Assembly (NCBI GenBank): GCA_030141605.1
Contig: JAQGDQ010000317.1
Span: forward strand, 62,001 to 126,000
Source: Tubiluchus corallicola
Taxonomy: Eukaryota; Priapulida; Priapulimorpha; Priapulimorphida; Tubiluchidae
Direction of reading: 5' to 3'
DNA: 64,000 nt
Position numbers and translations under genes: made by a program. A model generated the notes under the pieces. It made no database searches, was not told where the DNA came from, and worked only from the letters and a program-made list of their open reading frames with translations. Shown here piece after piece: positions 36,437 to 49,100 of the stretch; position 1 is the stretch's first letter, and every line of letters starts with the position of its first letter.

Positions 36437-37136
36437 TAAATGTAATTCACAGTTAACTCAAAACATACAGTACAATGCAGAAATATTTAAAGCAAAGACA
36501 ATCTATGCTGCAAAGATTACAACAATTACTAATTATCTTATCGTCTTCTTTTGCAACAATCAGCAGAGACGCTGTAAGTGGCATTTTCTTAGACAATTAA
36601 ATTGCCTGGTGTTTTGCCTTGCTACCTTTCTAACAGAATCAACTTATTTGGTGCACTTGATAAGTGCTGCCCGGACGAACTGCTTTCTCCTTAGCTATGC
36701 CACCGTGTTATAACATGTATTATAAAGTTTGAACGGGTCTATTTGAGTATATAGTTGGTGACTTAATAAACAAGACTGTCAAGCCAAAATCCCGCACCCA
36801 GAGTCTACTTACATAGACCTTTGTGGTGACACAAAAACATAGCTAAGATATCAAAGAGTATTCTCTTAAATTGCATATTGAGATATGTCGCAGTCACATA
36901 CAGATGCAATGCATGTATATAATGAACCTCGTAACGAACTGCACTGTGAACTTGAAAATGACTGTATGCCTAAATGACTTAACATGGCAACAAAGACAAC
37001 AGCGAATCGTTTTTCTCATGACAATGATGCTGGCTCAGTATCAAGTTTTTTGCCTCTGTATATGGGTAAGTGACATTCAGCATGTGGTAATTACAGTGTA
37101 CATTGAATATCGAATATTCGTGCACATCCATAATAT
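36437..37136. other. Intergenic, no gene seen
   Basis: No coding or structured signal beyond short chance frames. Confidence 0.4.
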
Positions 37137-37275
37137 ATACAGTATAATCCACTTATAACGAGGCATTGTTATAACAAGCCTCTGGTTATTACGAGGAAAT
37201 TTCAAAGTCGCGCCAAATCTTAGGCTTAAATAATATATTTAAACCTCGCTAGCACGAGATCTTTCCTCGTGTCTA
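37137..37275. mobile_element. Fragment of a TA-flanked DNA element
   Basis: Begins TA-CAGTATAATCCACTTATA with an ACGAGG block, a relative of the other CAGT...ACGAGG ends; repeated ACGAGG/CCTCG words follow. No clear right end. Confidence 0.4.
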
Positions 37276-37739
37276 TTTTGCCATTTCTGAAATCTGCTGC
37301 TTCTTTTTACATGCTAATAGTAATACTAATACTTATAGTAATAATATTTGTAATATGGTATGTATTGTCATATAATTGTACAGTTCATTATTTATGCTTG
37401 CAATTATTCGGTAGAGATCAATGTTCATTACAGTCTATGCAGTAATCTCTGTTGTGTTGTAATTTGAAAAAATCAAGCATATATATTATATAAAACGTAA
37501 AAAATGTGTAAAACATTACAGACTCTAAAGTATTGACAAATCCTGAAAAAACTTGGTTAATTTGAGAAGCTTGCTCATGGAGTTAAATAGTGAAATAAAT
37601 ATATGAAATAGTGTAGTTACAAAAAAACTACTACGTCTAACTGTAACTGTATCTGTCCTTTACGTCTTTTCCACTTTTTTGGACTTCTTCCGCAAGCAAT
37701 ATGCCATATCTTTGGTAGATTGATAAACTTGTCTTAGAA

Positions 37740-38085
37740 GCAAAGTGTACAAAGAGGAAGAACGAAGTGTGTTATACGTCTTTTGTTTTTGCGATTAGCG
37801 GCTGTGCTGGCGGCATCAAACGGCGAATCAGTAAAACATTTTGAGCGGCGCATGACTGTAATGATAATATTCTTAATTTCACCAATAATGTTGGCATACG
37901 CGCAATTTCGATAAGCCAAAATCACTTGCGTTTTTAATAAAAGAAGTATATCTCAATTAAAAGCAATTATTAGTTTATAAAAAGTGAAAACATTTCATGA
38001 AACGTAAAAAAAATGTAGCAGTAAATTTGTATTATGTACTTGCAAATACTTCTTCTTATAAGTAAAATTTTATTGTTCTTCGTGC
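37740..38085 (+). repeat. Third, partial copy of the inverted-repeat family
   Basis: From GCAAAGTGTACAAAGAGGAA through GCGATTAGCGGCTGTGC, ATAAGCCAAAATCACTTGCG and AAAAGCAATTATTAGTTTAT to AAGTAAAATTTTATTGTTCT it follows the inner 340 bp of the right arm (18878-19220), then diverges. Confidence 0.85.
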
Positions 38086-40302
38086 CTATACGTAATAAGG
38101 AAAAGCAAATTCTGTTTATCTTGTTCAGCGATTACTGCAAGTCCAAATCGCAGACCACTTCAAAAAATGAGCCATTCTTCATCTTTCTCCAGGTAAGTTA
38201 AAGCATGTCACAAGCTAGACTTGTGCAAAAAATCCGAGATTCCTCAAATGAACTCTCGGGTCTCTCCACAACAATAATTTTATTTGTCCATTGTTGACTA
38301 TTATTTCACTACCTCGTGCATCCAGCAATTTAATGTTATTGAAAGCAAGAGTCGCCGACTGTCTAAACGTCTCGTCTATTTAAACCCACAAAAATAACCA
38401 ATTTCTGTTATATCATTAAATGTCACTGCACCTCCAACTGGTCAGGTAAGTACTAAACAGGTTAGTAACTTAAAAATGAAAAGGTCATCTAGTCGAAAAT
38501 AAGAAGATTGTAGAAGCAAAACAACAGCAGATGAAACAATTAATAAATTAATGATTTGACAGTTTAAGGTACTTCCTTATTTTCGAGGCATACTTTGACG
38601 AACTTTGAGGAAGAGTTTGACAAGGTGGTGCGCACTAACGTTGCAGAGTTTCATGTTTTAACTTTGGACATTATTTTTTCCTTAATGACATGAGACATAT
38701 TCTGTACAGTACAGTATTGGTCAAATGTAGCTCTAAATTGATTTTCTAGCAGACTAAACAACGTTATGAAGTTGTCAGTCAACACACGCAGTCGCGTGTC
38801 ATCACCGTGAAAAGACTTCAGTGAGATGTACAAATTTTCATTTTCACAAATCGTTCAGAATTCATTATTAACCTAGAGATAACAAATCACAACGTGTACA
38901 AGGATTTCGCCTATAAATCTCACAATCGTCTATATGGTTGCTAAAAGTGCTGATTAATACACAATTGCACGTCTATATCTCTGGACAAACAAAGGATAGC
39001 TTATAGTTTATTTAAAGAATTTGTGACAAGTTTATGTCAAACTATTATAAAGATTGCTAAAATATATCTAGAGTAAAAATATTCAAGATGGATGCGGGCG
39101 AGTTAGAGGGTGGACCGTCTGAGATGGGTCTCATAATTTCATTAGTCTAATGGCCCCAAAAGATCATAATCCGACAGTTTAGGATTTGCAATTTTCCACA
39201 AACGTGTATAATTTTTATCAGATTTAAGCATTGTCTCAAGCTTTTATAATGATTATTCTTTCACAGACTCGAAAAATTAATGCTTTCTGCAAAAATCCTG
39301 TAGTAGTTAAAATTATCAGTATTGACGCGGTAGTAATTTTTAATGTCAATAAGTGTAATTCTTTAATAAAAAAAATGAATACTTATATATGTGCCATTAA
39401 GTGCTGCTTTGATGTCAATTAAGGATTTGTGCTTTTTCTTTTGTTTTTTCCTGTGCGTATAATTTTGTTGCTATAATTAGTAATTTTTTAACGAAGCTGC
39501 ATGCTTTTATGATTTTCTTTGTGCTTTCTATTTAATAATTGTGTCGCTATGATAATGAAAAATCTGCATTAGTTAAAAATTAATAATGACAATGCTCAGT
39601 GTTTTTACATACATTAAATCACTTTTCTTGTTTATATTTATGTTTGTGTTACATGTGACGCATGCAGGCAAACCGCATAAACTAACTGTTGTTATGCAGA
39701 ACTATATATATGCAGTAAATGGTGCTGACATTTAATACTATAATCTTGACTTTAAAACTATCATAATTAACACGGCAAACCACTCGATGAAATGCACCTA
39801 ATTTTGAACTAAAGTAAGTTGCTGAGTTACGGGCGAGCGGCGAACTAAAATAGATTTCAAAACTAATTTATGATGTAAAACAGGAAAATAATGCAATTAA
39901 TTTGCATAATAAAAACTGCATTCTTATGATTTAATTGTTGCAGGACTAAAAATTATCAACATCGTCATAATTATAAACAAGAACATAATAAATAGCATGT
40001 GTTTATGTTTTTCAAGTATTCTTGTAATTGTCGCAGCTCTAATTTCTAATTTCCGATACGATAAGCCCATACGTATAGGTACCAATTAAGCACTGCGTAA
40101 ACACTTTAGTAATACTTCTTCCATTTAAACTGTGCAATAAACAAAGTCCAAAAACATTTTCATATAGGCTACAATGTACAAGTGACGTGTATTTTTTGAA
40201 ATTATTGAGTAAGTAAAAAACAATTTGCAGTGTTACATGCATTCAAGAACAGTAAAAACCTTCGTTATTAGTTTGCACTTCTATTTCATATTATAATTCC
40301 AT
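38086..40302. other. Intergenic, no gene seen
   Basis: Over 2 kb, AT-rich, only short frames (38651-38833 minus, 39231-39422 plus) without recognisable motifs. It includes the 3' flank of the GMC oxidoreductase gene; no AATAAA was found near its stop. Confidence 0.45.
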
Positions 40303-42090
40303 TCATTTTCTGTTGTCTTCTTTAATCATATCAGCTGCTTTTTCTGCAATCATTACGGTTGCAGCTTGGAGAGGTCCAGAGACCGTCTCTGGCATAACTG
40401 ATGCATCAGCTACCCTCAGGCCTTTAATGCCTCTTACTCTTAATCTTGGATCAACAACAGCCGTTCTGTCATTTGCTGCACCCATTTTGCACGTCCCAGA
40501 TGGATGATATATGGTAGTAGTAACCGCACGGACACAGCATTCCCAGTACAGATCACCTGTTAGCTTCTCACATCCTGGGACTTTCTGTTCCCGCAGTCGA
40601 GCCCCAACAGCTTTGAAAGCTTTTGTGTCTGCAAATTTGAGGGCCATCTTAATACCCTCCACCATCATTTTCACATCTCTGTCGTCTGCATAGTAGTTAG
40701 GATCAATTAAGGGATGATCAAAGGGATCATCAGATTGTAGCTTTATTTCTCCAATACTGTATGGATGTAGAAGAAATATTATAAACATGAAAACGTGCCT
40801 GTTGACATGCTCATCGAAGTTATATTCTATATTAAATTTCTTATCAAATCCCACAAAATCGTAAGCCAGCTCTTTGCCAAAACTTCCAGTCCCGAAAGCA
40901 CTAAAAAGTAATCCAACATCAGGAAATTTTATGTTAGGGTCAGAATGCTTTGTTTTTAGAAATGTGGCACCATCGGTAAATGTAGAAGACACTGGACCAC
41001 TTTTAAATAACTTGTACAGCCATTGGGATTTCCAGTTGTCTACGATAGATTTTGTAAAAGTCATTGGTTTGTCGATCCAAAATTCGGGAAACCAGACACC
41101 CTGATGTTCTTGCAAGTGTTTTCCGACAGGTAGATCAGAGACAGTTTCAATACCGAACTCCTTTAAATGATCAGAAACACCAATGCCAGACAACATGAGC
41201 AGATGGGGAGAACCAATGGTACCTGCAGCTAAAATAATTTCCTTCCTCGCCTTCACTATCTTTTTATCTGCCATGTGAATGAAAACAACTCCAGTAGCTC
41301 GCTTACCATCAAACAGCACTTTTATCACGTGGGCGTTAATTAGCACGTCTAGATTGTCTCTCCTTGATGCTGGTTTTAGGAATGCTTTTGATGTACTCCA
41401 CCTGGTCCCATCTTTTATGTTAGCCTGATTCTTCATTATTCTATACTGGTCTTCTCCATTGATGTCTCCAACAGCAATTCCCAACTCCTTTCCAGCCTCG
41501 ATGAAGATATCTGCCAGGGGACTTGCATGCACTTCAGAAATTGGCCATGGGCCATCATCTCCATGGTAGCCGGATTTAACGTATTCTGGATTCTGGTTAC
41601 TCTCGGATTTTTTAAAGTATGGCAAGACGTCATCATATGACCAGCCTTTTGCACCCATATTTTCCCACAGATCAAAATCTTCCTTGTGGCCTCTCACATA
41701 ATTCATCACATTTATGCTGCTTGAGCCACCCAACATTTTTCCTCTCGGCCACATACTTCGCTTGTTTTCACACGCATTGCAGCCATGTTTTTGAGGCACC
41801 GTTTTATATTTCCAATCCTGCTTTGTGTTTCGCAGGAAACCGTGGTTACCGGGAATATCAACGTCCGGATTGTGGGTATCTCGGCCACCGGCTTCAAGGA
41901 TTAGCACTTTGTCCGAATTTTCAGATAGTCGATTAGCAAGAACGCAGCCGGCGCTTCCTGCACCGATTATTACATAATCATATTCTTTGTCGGCATCTTT
42001 GGCAATAACGTAATCATCTTTTACATTGTAGAGCACGTATAACGCTGCTAGTACCGCAACTCCGATAACCACAACAAGGTTAGACGACAT
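40303..42090 (-). CDS. GMC-family FAD-dependent oxidoreductase (choline/glucose dehydrogenase-like), intronless, 595 aa
   Basis: GMC enzymes oxidise an alcohol or sugar hydroxyl using bound FAD. Seen: an N-terminal signal-anchor ([17 protein letters not shown], residues 5-21), ADP-binding GAGSAG in [18 protein letters not shown] (38-54), the EAGG motif (66-69), GMC signature 1 [20 protein letters not shown] (115-134), signature 2 in [17 protein letters not shown], the catalytic His in [11 protein letters not shown], and the C-terminal [11 protein letters not shown]...NP-equivalent block. Length is normal for the animal/bacterial choline dehydrogenase group. The ATG at 42090 is the first in frame and gives the membrane anchor. 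The exact substrate cannot be told from sequence; insect glucose dehydrogenase and choline dehydrogenase relatives look alike at this level. No introns, unlike NEK2, WDR81 and RAP1 in the window, which may reflect retroposition or simply an intron-poor family. Confidence 0.93.
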   Translation of the reverse strand: MSSNLVVVIGVAVLAALYVLYNVKDDYVIAKDADKEYDYVIIGAGSAGCVLANRLSENSDKVLILEAGGRDTHNPDVDIPGNHGFLRNTKQDWKYKTVPQKHGCNACENKRSMWPRGKMLGGSSSINVMNYVRGHKEDFDLWENMGAKGWSYDDVLPYFKKSESNQNPEYVKSGYHGDDGPWPISEVHASPLADIFIEAGKELGIAVGDINGEDQYRIMKNQANIKDGTRWSTSKAFLKPASRRDNLDVLINAHVIKVLFDGKRATGVVFIHMADKKIVKARKEIILAAGTIGSPHLLMLSGIGVSDHLKEFGIETVSDLPVGKHLQEHQGVWFPEFWIDKPMTFTKSIVDNWKSQWLYKLFKSGPVSSTFTDGATFLKTKHSDPNIKFPDVGLLFSAFGTGSFGKELAYDFVGFDKKFNIEYNFDEHVNRHVFMFIIFLLHPYSIGEIKLQSDDPFDHPLIDPNYYADDRDVKMMVEGIKMALKFADTKAFKAVGARLREQKVPGCEKLTGDLYWECCVRAVTTTIYHPSGTCKMGAANDRTAVVDPRLRVRGIKGLRVADASVMPETVSGPLQAATVMIAEKAADMIKEDNRK

Positions 42091-42678
42091 AACTGTATTA
42101 AAAGCACTGCTTATTGCTTAGCTATGGATATAACGATATGCGTAGGCCTTTACGTTTACCATATATTTAGAAACATGTTTGAAAACTTGTAATAAATTGA
42201 TAAATACACGCACTTGCATACACGTTTCTACCGGCATGAAATGTTGCCCAGCGGTAAAACGCATACAGAAAGCAAGCACAGATAGTTTACGACCTTGAGA
42301 TTTGTTCAGTTTTCAATAAATTAAAAACCCTGGAGGTAGCTGGCAGACGCTTGTCGTTATTCGTTTTAAGGTCAAGGGAAACAGCTTTACAGAAATTTAT
42401 CATTCTTCCTATCGCAGATCGTTTAAGTACGCGGTCGCGTGAGTATAAGAAAGTTAAAAGAAAGGAGAACTAGCACTCTCGAATGACCATTTGGTAAATT
42501 TAAACACAGTGCAGTTTGAAAAAACTGTTTTCAGGTTCGGTGTAAGGCAGTAGGCATATTAAAAAGAACAAAATGTTAGTGCATCTGCGTTCAGCTAGGT
42601 TACTGAGCTATATAGTACTCTGAAAACATTTAGGCTTAATGCATACAATGTGCATAAGATACACAACAACTGAAGAAG
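42091..42678. other. Upstream region of the GMC gene; no gene seen
   Basis: Presumed promoter and 5' UTR of the minus-strand oxidoreductase; no specific element recognised. Confidence 0.35.
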
Positions 42679-42754
42679 AGTTATAGGGGTTTTGGACATG
42701 GGGATTTTAGACATGACGCTATTTCGACACAATCATTTTGGACGCAGGTTATCT

Positions 42755-43045
42755 CGACACATAGGACATTTGGACACAAAGACATTTAGACAAGACATTT
42801 GGACACATAGGACATTTGAACACAAGGTAATTTGGACTTGTAGGACATTTAGACACGTAAGACATTAATTTGGACACAAAGACATTTGGACACATGGGAC
42901 ATTTGGACACAAGGTAATTTGGACTCGTAGGACATTTGGACACGTAAGATATTTGGACACATTGGACATTTGGGCACAAAGTAATTTGTTTGGACAAGCG
43001 GGACATTTGGACATTGGGGTATTTGGACATATAGGTAATTTGCAG
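42755..43045. repeat. Degenerate minisatellite, GACATTTGGACACA-type unit
   Basis: About 15-25-bp units with the words GGACATTTGG, GGACACA, TAGGACATTT repeated about a dozen times. Confidence 0.85.
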
Positions 43046-43244
43046 ATATTTAATAGTTATATTAACCCAAAATATATGTATGCCATTTTTTCCAACTTTT
43101 CTATTTGTGCCATTTGTACCTGTGGCATTTTTACCTACACTCGTCATTGACTCATTAGGCTGATGGTAATGCGTTGAAAAGGGTTGTGCACACCACCTTC
43201 ATATTCCAAAAAAATGAAAATGATTTAACTATATAGTTATATAT

Positions 43245-43245
<1 letters not shown>

Positions 43246-43274
<29 letters not shown>
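43246..43274. repeat. (AT)n microsatellite
   Basis: Uninterrupted AT dinucleotide run. Confidence 0.9.
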
Positions 43275-43275
<1 letters not shown>

Positions 43276-43350
43276 AGAAAACTGTACTAAGTACCATTTA
43301 TTCTACCAGTTATTACATTATTGGTATTTTTATTCTTTCATTAGGTGTTT

Positions 43351-43797
43351 CTGTGGTGTTACATTATGTGTTAAACTTCAGGTTATTATGCATTTGGGCG
43401 ATCTTACATTATGCGTTGATTTTTTTATTATATTATCAGTTAATTTTATTACACTATCGGTTATTTATTACATTACGCATTGATTTTTTGGTATTACATT
43501 ATCAGTTGTAACACACGACATTTGCGCAAGAATATTGCAATCGTTTCACAACAATTTCACGAAATATATTATTCTGTGGTGTTACAATATGCGCTAGACT
43601 TCAAGTTATCACATTATGCATTTTGGAGGTCTTATATTATATGTTAATTTTATTACCTTGTCGGTTATTTATTTCAATATGAGTTGATTTTTTATTACAT
43701 CATACGTTATTTTTTTGGTATTACATTATCGGGCGTTTGTTGCATTATCAATTGTAACACAGAACATTCGCACAAGTATATTGCAATCATTTCGCCC
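43351..43797. repeat. Two diverged tandem copies of a 223-bp unit
   Basis: CTGTGGTGTTACATTATG at 43351 and CTGTGGTGTTACAATATG at 43574 start two copies that share AACTTCAGGTTAT/GACTTCAAGTTAT, GCGTTGATTTTTT/GAGTTGATTTTTT and the GTAACACA(C/G)...TTGCAATC end. Confidence 0.8.
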
Positions 43798-44089
43798 AAA
43801 GTGCCCTGTGTCGAAATGACCTATATGTCCAAATGTTTTGTGGCGGAACGTCCTGTATCCAAATGTCTATGTCGAAATGCCTGCACAGCGTGAAGAAGCT
43901 TACATTTAAAATTGCCAAACTAGTCTGTTAGTAGGTGAATTGTACTGATTGTTTCTAGTATGCTACAGTTTATTTAATATTAATCGCCAGTGATCATCAT
44001 CGAGGCACAGTATAGACAAGAAAAAGATTGCTTTCAAATCACAGTAAATGAGATGCTTAACAGACCAATGGCAGTCAAATTAGCCCAAA

Positions 44090-45322
44090 AACGGTATGAC
44101 TCGGACAAAACTAGTGTAACTCAAGCAGAATTTTCGTGCAGACACACAGAAAGTCGACCATAATAACATATTCAAAATCTCCTGAAATCCACTTCGGGGT
44201 GAAAAAGTTATGGGGCTTTAAATTCAAAAAGGCCGCTGCTTTAATGTCAAAATAACTCAACTATATATACAGGTGGCTTTTAAGACAGCATAAATATATT
44301 ACCAATTCATATAAACACATGGTTTAACTGAAAAATAGTTTCAAGGTCATTCAAACTGGCGGCGGATGCTTAAATACAGTCAAAACAGTTGAACTAGACA
44401 GCATTCTAGACTGCACAAATGTATTAACAGTTGATATAAAAATACGTATGCTTACTTACAGTTATCCGTCAAGACCTCGTGGTTCCTCTGTTGACTCTTG
44501 AGATGGCTGTGGAGACCAAGCCGTGATCAAAACTGCTTGGGAGAAATTGGAAAGAAAAGGAATTCTATTGCTTTGACCTCTATTGGTGGGCCGTCTTCAA
44601 TTCCTAGAGATTACTGTATGTCATTGATTGCCGTTGCTGACTAACTTACACTTAGAAGGTACTTCAGAACATAACTTAAAGGTTCTGTTCATATGATCTT
44701 TATCTAGGAAGGCTTAAGCCATCCGTATTTCTTCAAACTATTTTAAAAGTCACTCTAAAACAAGATTTAAGAAAAACGAGCTCCTGGCTGGAAATGACAT
44801 GTCCAATCCATCTCAACTGCCACGTGTAGATAATACTTTTGAGACTTCCTGAGCAAAGCCATTGAAAAATTTCAACATTCATTGCCCTTCTTGTCATATG
44901 ATATTATCACAAAAATAATGTTTCAAGGTCATTCAACATCTTTTTATCAAAATGGTTTCCATCATCTTTATAAATTGAAAATAATTGTGTAAAATATAAT
45001 CAAAATATTTGGCCATTTAACTCATTACCAGCTGTTATAAAAATGTGACCATACTTTCAGAAAAACATTATTCCAAAGTCAAAACATTAATGAAAAATCA
45101 CAATAATCAACACATAGAATCCGCGTCATATTATTTGATCTTGTAGACCTGAATTAGTCAAATGCGTTTATAGGTCGTCATTCTTAGATACAGCACCAAT
45201 CAATTCCTTTTTGTTTTGGCATGTCTGCACGCGACAATTGTTGCAAGTTGCTACACAGTACAAGTCATATTGAATTATCTTGACCTTGAATGACCTTTAA
45301 AATCCCCTCCACCCTCCACCCC

Positions 45323-45379
<57 letters not shown>

Positions 45380-45615
45380 GACGAAATGCATGTTTATATG
45401 AGCTGGCAATATATTTATGCCATATTAAATGCCATCTAGTTGAGTTATTTTAACTCTACAACAGTGTTGGCGTCCATTTTTAATTTAGTGCCCAAATTGC
45501 CCCGTAACTTTTTCCCCCAAAGTGGTTTTCAGGAGATTTTGAATATGTTCACTGGACGACTTTCTCAGTGTTTCAGCACAAATTACAAAATTTTTGTTCT
45601 GGTCATACCTTATAT
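44090..45615. mobile_element. DNA-transposon-like element with about 230-bp imperfect TIRs
   Basis: The left end (44090-44330) contains GGTATGAC, GAAAGTCG, ACATATTCAAAATCTCCTGA, AACTCAACTA and GCATAAATATATT. The reverse complement of 45615-45380 contains the same words in the same order. The interior has repeated AAGGTCATTCAA/TTGAATGACCTT words but no transposase frame. Confidence 0.75.
45324..45376. repeat. (CT)n microsatellite
   Basis: Near-perfect CTCTCT tract just inside the right TIR of the preceding element. Confidence 0.9.
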
Positions 45616-46124
45616 TTTTGACGGGAACTACAATGCCTAGATTGGTAAACTGGTAATTGGCCGTCAATTCTTAGGTGCGCGTATGGTACGTGTTTAATAC
45701 GATAGTATTATTTTAGCAGCTTAAAGTGAATTTTGAATCTTGAACCCCGCAAATAATTGTAATTATCCATTTACTGTGTTTCACGTAAGTAATAGAACAA
45801 CTCTCTTTGGAATATCCAAATTTGTCTTGCTCTGCAGTGCGCCTTGTGGTTAATATGTTACTGTAGCGCATAACACGCGTAAACACGCAGTTGTTAAGTT
45901 GAGAAGTTTTGAGTTTTTTAAGAAGATGCTGTGATCGCTATGTATCTTTTTTTAGATAAGATATCAGCGAAAAACGTTTAAGTGCAGTGGACTAAGTGAT
46001 AAATATATTGAATTAGGGACCTTATGTTTAAATAACCCGAGTCGTGCTTAAACTACATAATGAATGTAGTAGACTCATAAAGTCGGCCTAAACTGTGAGT
46101 GTTAATTTTATGAAGTGAAGTGAA
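45616..46124. other. Presumed promoter and 5' UTR of the RAP1 gene
   Basis: No coding frame; the plus-strand gene starts at 46125. No core promoter element could be assigned with confidence. Confidence 0.35.
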
Positions 46125-49100
46125 ATGGAAAAACTGTCATGTACTTGGAACTGTAGTGCCTCTTGCAGTTTCAAACACAGTAATTATTTATTTACTAAAT
46201 GGCCTGATTTTATGCCTATGTTGTTTTACATTGAAACGTATCGGAAAAAGTCAGATAATTATCTTCGTCATGAAGATGAACTTGATAAAGAAAGAGCTTT
46301 ACTTTGTAGACTTGTTAAGGTATGAGTAATCATTTAATATTTTAAAAGAAGAGTCAAAGGCTATATGCTTTTTTAATTTCAAAATAAGTAATTTAAGCAG
46401 GATTTCCTAAAGCAACTGGAAAACAATAATTGCACCATGGCATTTTTAATGCATGTCTTGAAGCCATAGCAACAACTTTTGTAAGTAAAAAGCCTTGTGT
46501 GTGTTTTTTCTAATTATTTTCATGCATGTATCTCCACAATAATATAAACTTTCTTCAGCTGCATCTGTGGCAAAATCATTTTTTACTACTTTTAGGACGC
46601 ATTTGGATAATTTTATACTGGATTCATTTTCCATGCTACTTGGCATCACCTTGTTTGGGTTTATATCAGGACTCCATTTTCCTATACTTTTCTGGAGCTT
46701 TTTCAGTCTTTTAATCAGTCTTCGCCACTATTCACTATTCCTCACACTTTCAGCAAATCATTGTCTGTGCAATATATGTGTACTTGCATAAGTTGGCAAT
46801 TAAGTTTATCTAGTTAGTCACACACTTGATTTTCATTTCACGGGAATCATTTTGATACCAAGCTCATCGCTCTATGCTATTTCTAAGCTGAGATAATCCA
46901 CGTTGAAGTTGAAGTGCACAGTATGCATTGAAAAACATGACCTTAAGAAAATCGCTGTTAAAGTTATCAATTGTATTTTGTCATATGTCTACAAAACACT
47001 TAGCAACCGCACACAAATATTGGCTGCAAAGGACTTTGCAAGAATATATTGAAATGTTTAAGCCCAGTAGATGGCTGTTCCTGACGAAGATCTGGGCTTG
47101 GCAGCAGAAAAAACCCGAACCAAAATATCTGCTTCCATGAGCTACTATTGGTCTTGAAAGGTCTATTAGTTGAAAGGTCTTGTATAAGCCCATAGCCATG
47201 TGAACCGGGTAAAAAAGGAATTGACATGTGAACAAAGAAAAAAACAGGGAGAAAGGTTAGATCACACAGGACCGGAAGAAGAATGTATTAGTGGAAAAAA
47301 GACATTAAGTTGTGTAATGTTTATATCAGCTCTAAAAAGGAATCAATGATATATTTTATGCATAATCTGTACTGGGATTGTGGTATGGCTGCTGCAATAA
47401 GTGTAGGATATTAAGAAGTAATGTATTTATTGAAAATCATTGCTTTATATTTCTCTTTAAATTTTTGTGTTGGCTGAATAGTTTTTAGTTCCATCATTTA
47501 TACCATTCTGCAGTAAAGCAGAGCAGCACATCATATGCCATCATATAGTGCCAATCTGAACTCATGGTCTAGGTATATAGCTTCATTATAATGGATTTAC
47601 CCGGTGTAACCACTGTAAGTCAGACTTATAAGTACAAATGGCCCTTTTGATCCAAAGTCAGTTTAAATAATTGCTGAGGATTTACTGTATAGTTTTCAGC
47701 AGTACAATTATTTTTTATGGTATAATGACAGCGTAGATTACATAATGCTACAGTATGATGTCGCAATTTTGATAATTTGCTGTCATTCATTGAATTTCGC
47801 TGTTGTACTGAATGTGATAATGTGAATGTGTTAAAAAACTGCATAGGCATTACCCCTTATCTGTATTAGTGTCTCTATCTGCACTTATATGTGTATAGTG
47901 TGTTAGTTAACATGCATTTATTATTTATCTGTATAATCTAAGTCTATCCTAGGACATATGTTATGTTAGTTTAGATGCCATAAATTTGTTACTGCTGCTG
48001 AACTGATTAGCTACCTGTTACAGTAATCTGGTCTATGAAAAGCTGGAATAAGCTTCTCAGATAATTACTTGTTTGATATTGATATAGAATAGAATAGAAT
48101 ATTGATATAGAATGTAAAATATTGATATATAATTCTGCCAAATTTGCCTGCCATGCATAGTTTGTAAACGCAGTAAACTTTGTGCACTCAGCTCTTTATC
48201 ACATTGTTGATTGTTCTTGTCACTAAATACGTACTGTTTAACATATTAGCGTGTGTTACCAGAAAGCAAATTTTTTGCATTCACATTATGCTCGTGGGTT
48301 TTATAGTAATCCATGCAAAAACTTAAAAATTTGTGCAGCAAATTCCACTGTAGTGACAAATAGCAGCAGTCCATTACATATCATTGAATCTTAAGTGTCA
48401 TTTCGTGAAAAACTACTAAAATACTAAAATTGGAAGAACGAAAAGCTACAAATTTCTAGTTTAACCCTTCAATTCCAGGTTAAACACTACCTAACTATGC
48501 TGAAATGCATGCAGTATAGTCTTACTAGAAGAGAATTCATCTGTAGTGAAGACAAGTTTATCAACTAATTGTTACGTCATTTGAGATGCAAGGTGAAGGG
48601 AATCTCTAAGTATTTATAAAGAGTGACTAAATTATACATTCGTATGTACATAGGGAATGGGACAACAGTTATAATGGACAATTTATTTATGACGGACTGC
48701 CCTTTCCCAATTAGTAATTTCTAATGAAGAATTACTGACCTGGCACCTAATCAATATTTTGATGATAGTCATCTCTTGTGTTTAAGGCACTTTGCCACAT
48801 TTATTACCAAATTCTGTTATTGCAGCATGGTGGTGGTTGCATTATCAACAAAATGGAGCATGGAGCATACAGGTGATTGTTGCCAGAATTTCTAAATTCT
48901 TGTAGAATAATTTATTTTTATTTAATTTATTTAATTAATACACCATAAATTTAATATTTCAAGTTTATAATACAAAAGAGGTATTAGAATGTTGACTATT
49001 AATGGTGGAATTTGTTGTTCAAAGTAAGTTAGTGTAGATGCCTGGTTATGATGTATGTTGTTAGTTCCAATATGAGGCCAAAATTTTGAAACTTCATAAT

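Larger units (their letters stand above)
42679..43890. mobile_element. Non-autonomous DNA element with subterminal GACATTTGGACAC repeats
   Basis: The left part is an array of degenerate GGACATTTGGACACA-type units with TTTCGACAC near its edge. The right edge (43801-43885) carries the same words in reverse complement (TGTCGAAATG, TGTCCAAATG), so the two ends form imperfect inverted repeats. TGAAGAAG occurs just outside both ends and could be an 8-bp target duplication. The apparent minus-strand open frame through the array is a by-product of the repeat. Confidence 0.65.

Noticed and set aside
42749-43147. 132-codon minus-strand open frame rich in CPNVQMS-like repeats
   Set aside because: It is the translation of the GACATTTGGACAC minisatellite; the repeat explains the periodic peptide and there is no independent coding evidence.
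45324-45376. CT tract as a polypyrimidine/GAGA-type promoter element for RAP1
   Set aside because: It is a plain microsatellite inside a transposon end, 0.7 kb from the start codon; no supporting motif.
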